Below are positions 5,654-5,674 of a DNA stretch of 5,674 bases, in pieces. This DNA is from Bifidobacteriaceae bacterium (GTDB lineage: Bacteria; Actinomycetota; Actinomycetes; Actinomycetales; WQXJ01). The notes beneath the pieces were generated by a model. That model was not told where the DNA came from, did not search any database, and was given only the letters and a program-made list of their open reading frames with translations. Numbering within the stretch: the first letter of the stretch is position 1; each line of letters starts with the position of its first letter. Location of the stretch: assembly GCA_031258055.1 (NCBI GenBank), contig JAIRNM010000439.1, positions 1 to 5,674 on the forward strand, given 5' to 3'. Both the position numbers and the translations under genes were made by a program.

Positions 5654-5674
5654 CCCCACGATAGAGCGCACGTT

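Noticed and set aside
1..5674. CRISPR array, insertion sequence, attachment site or prophage genes
   Set aside because: No regularly spaced direct repeats, no transposase or integrase motifs, no tRNA end, and uniform core-gene content.

Overview
The window reads as chromosomal core DNA from a GC-rich actinobacterium. The evidence is the gene order rplM-rpsI-glmM, an S9 protein with a long acidic N-terminal extension, an actinobacterial-type GreA, and a fused biotin carboxylase/biotin carrier protein encoded next to maf. Leucine TTA codons are not avoided (I count five in the visible part of glmM), which argues against a Streptomyces-like genome. I cannot place it more precisely. GC content was judged by eye only.

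Left half, minus strand (1-2301). A leftward transcription unit encodes ribosomal protein L13 (rplM), ribosomal protein S9 (rpsI) and phosphoglucosamine mutase (glmM, cut by the left window edge). A good sigma-70-type promoter (TTGACC, 18-base spacer, TAATCT) lies about 100 bases upstream of rplM. It would give a roughly 90-base leader holding a GC-rich hairpin and a palindrome, GTGCGCAC, that recurs exactly at the rplM start codon. The operon joins ribosome assembly to the first committed precursor branch of peptidoglycan synthesis.

Centre (2175-2579). About 400 bases without a credible gene separate the divergent rplM and greA genes. They contain the rplM promoter, a candidate greA -10 element, and a nested dyad at 2360-2442 whose outer 12-bp stem encloses a perfect 7-bp inverted repeat. 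No feature I recognise explains the dyad; it could be a small structured RNA or an operator.

Right half, plus strand (2580-5653). greA (transcript cleavage factor), maf (nucleotide pyrophosphatase) and a 614-residue acyl-CoA carboxylase alpha subunit (AccA3-like) run in one direction. maf lies 29 bases after greA. A strong GC-rich hairpin lies between maf and the carboxylase gene. The carboxylase needs a separate carboxyltransferase beta subunit, which is not in the window. Mycobacteria also keep maf near accD5/accE5/accA3, so the maf-carboxylase neighbourhood is an old actinobacterial one, here shortened.

Nothing here is an obvious new defence, mobile or biosynthetic system. The points most worth a second look are the nested dyad, the repeated palindrome at the rplM start, the hairpin before the carboxylase gene, and the internal insertion in GlmM.
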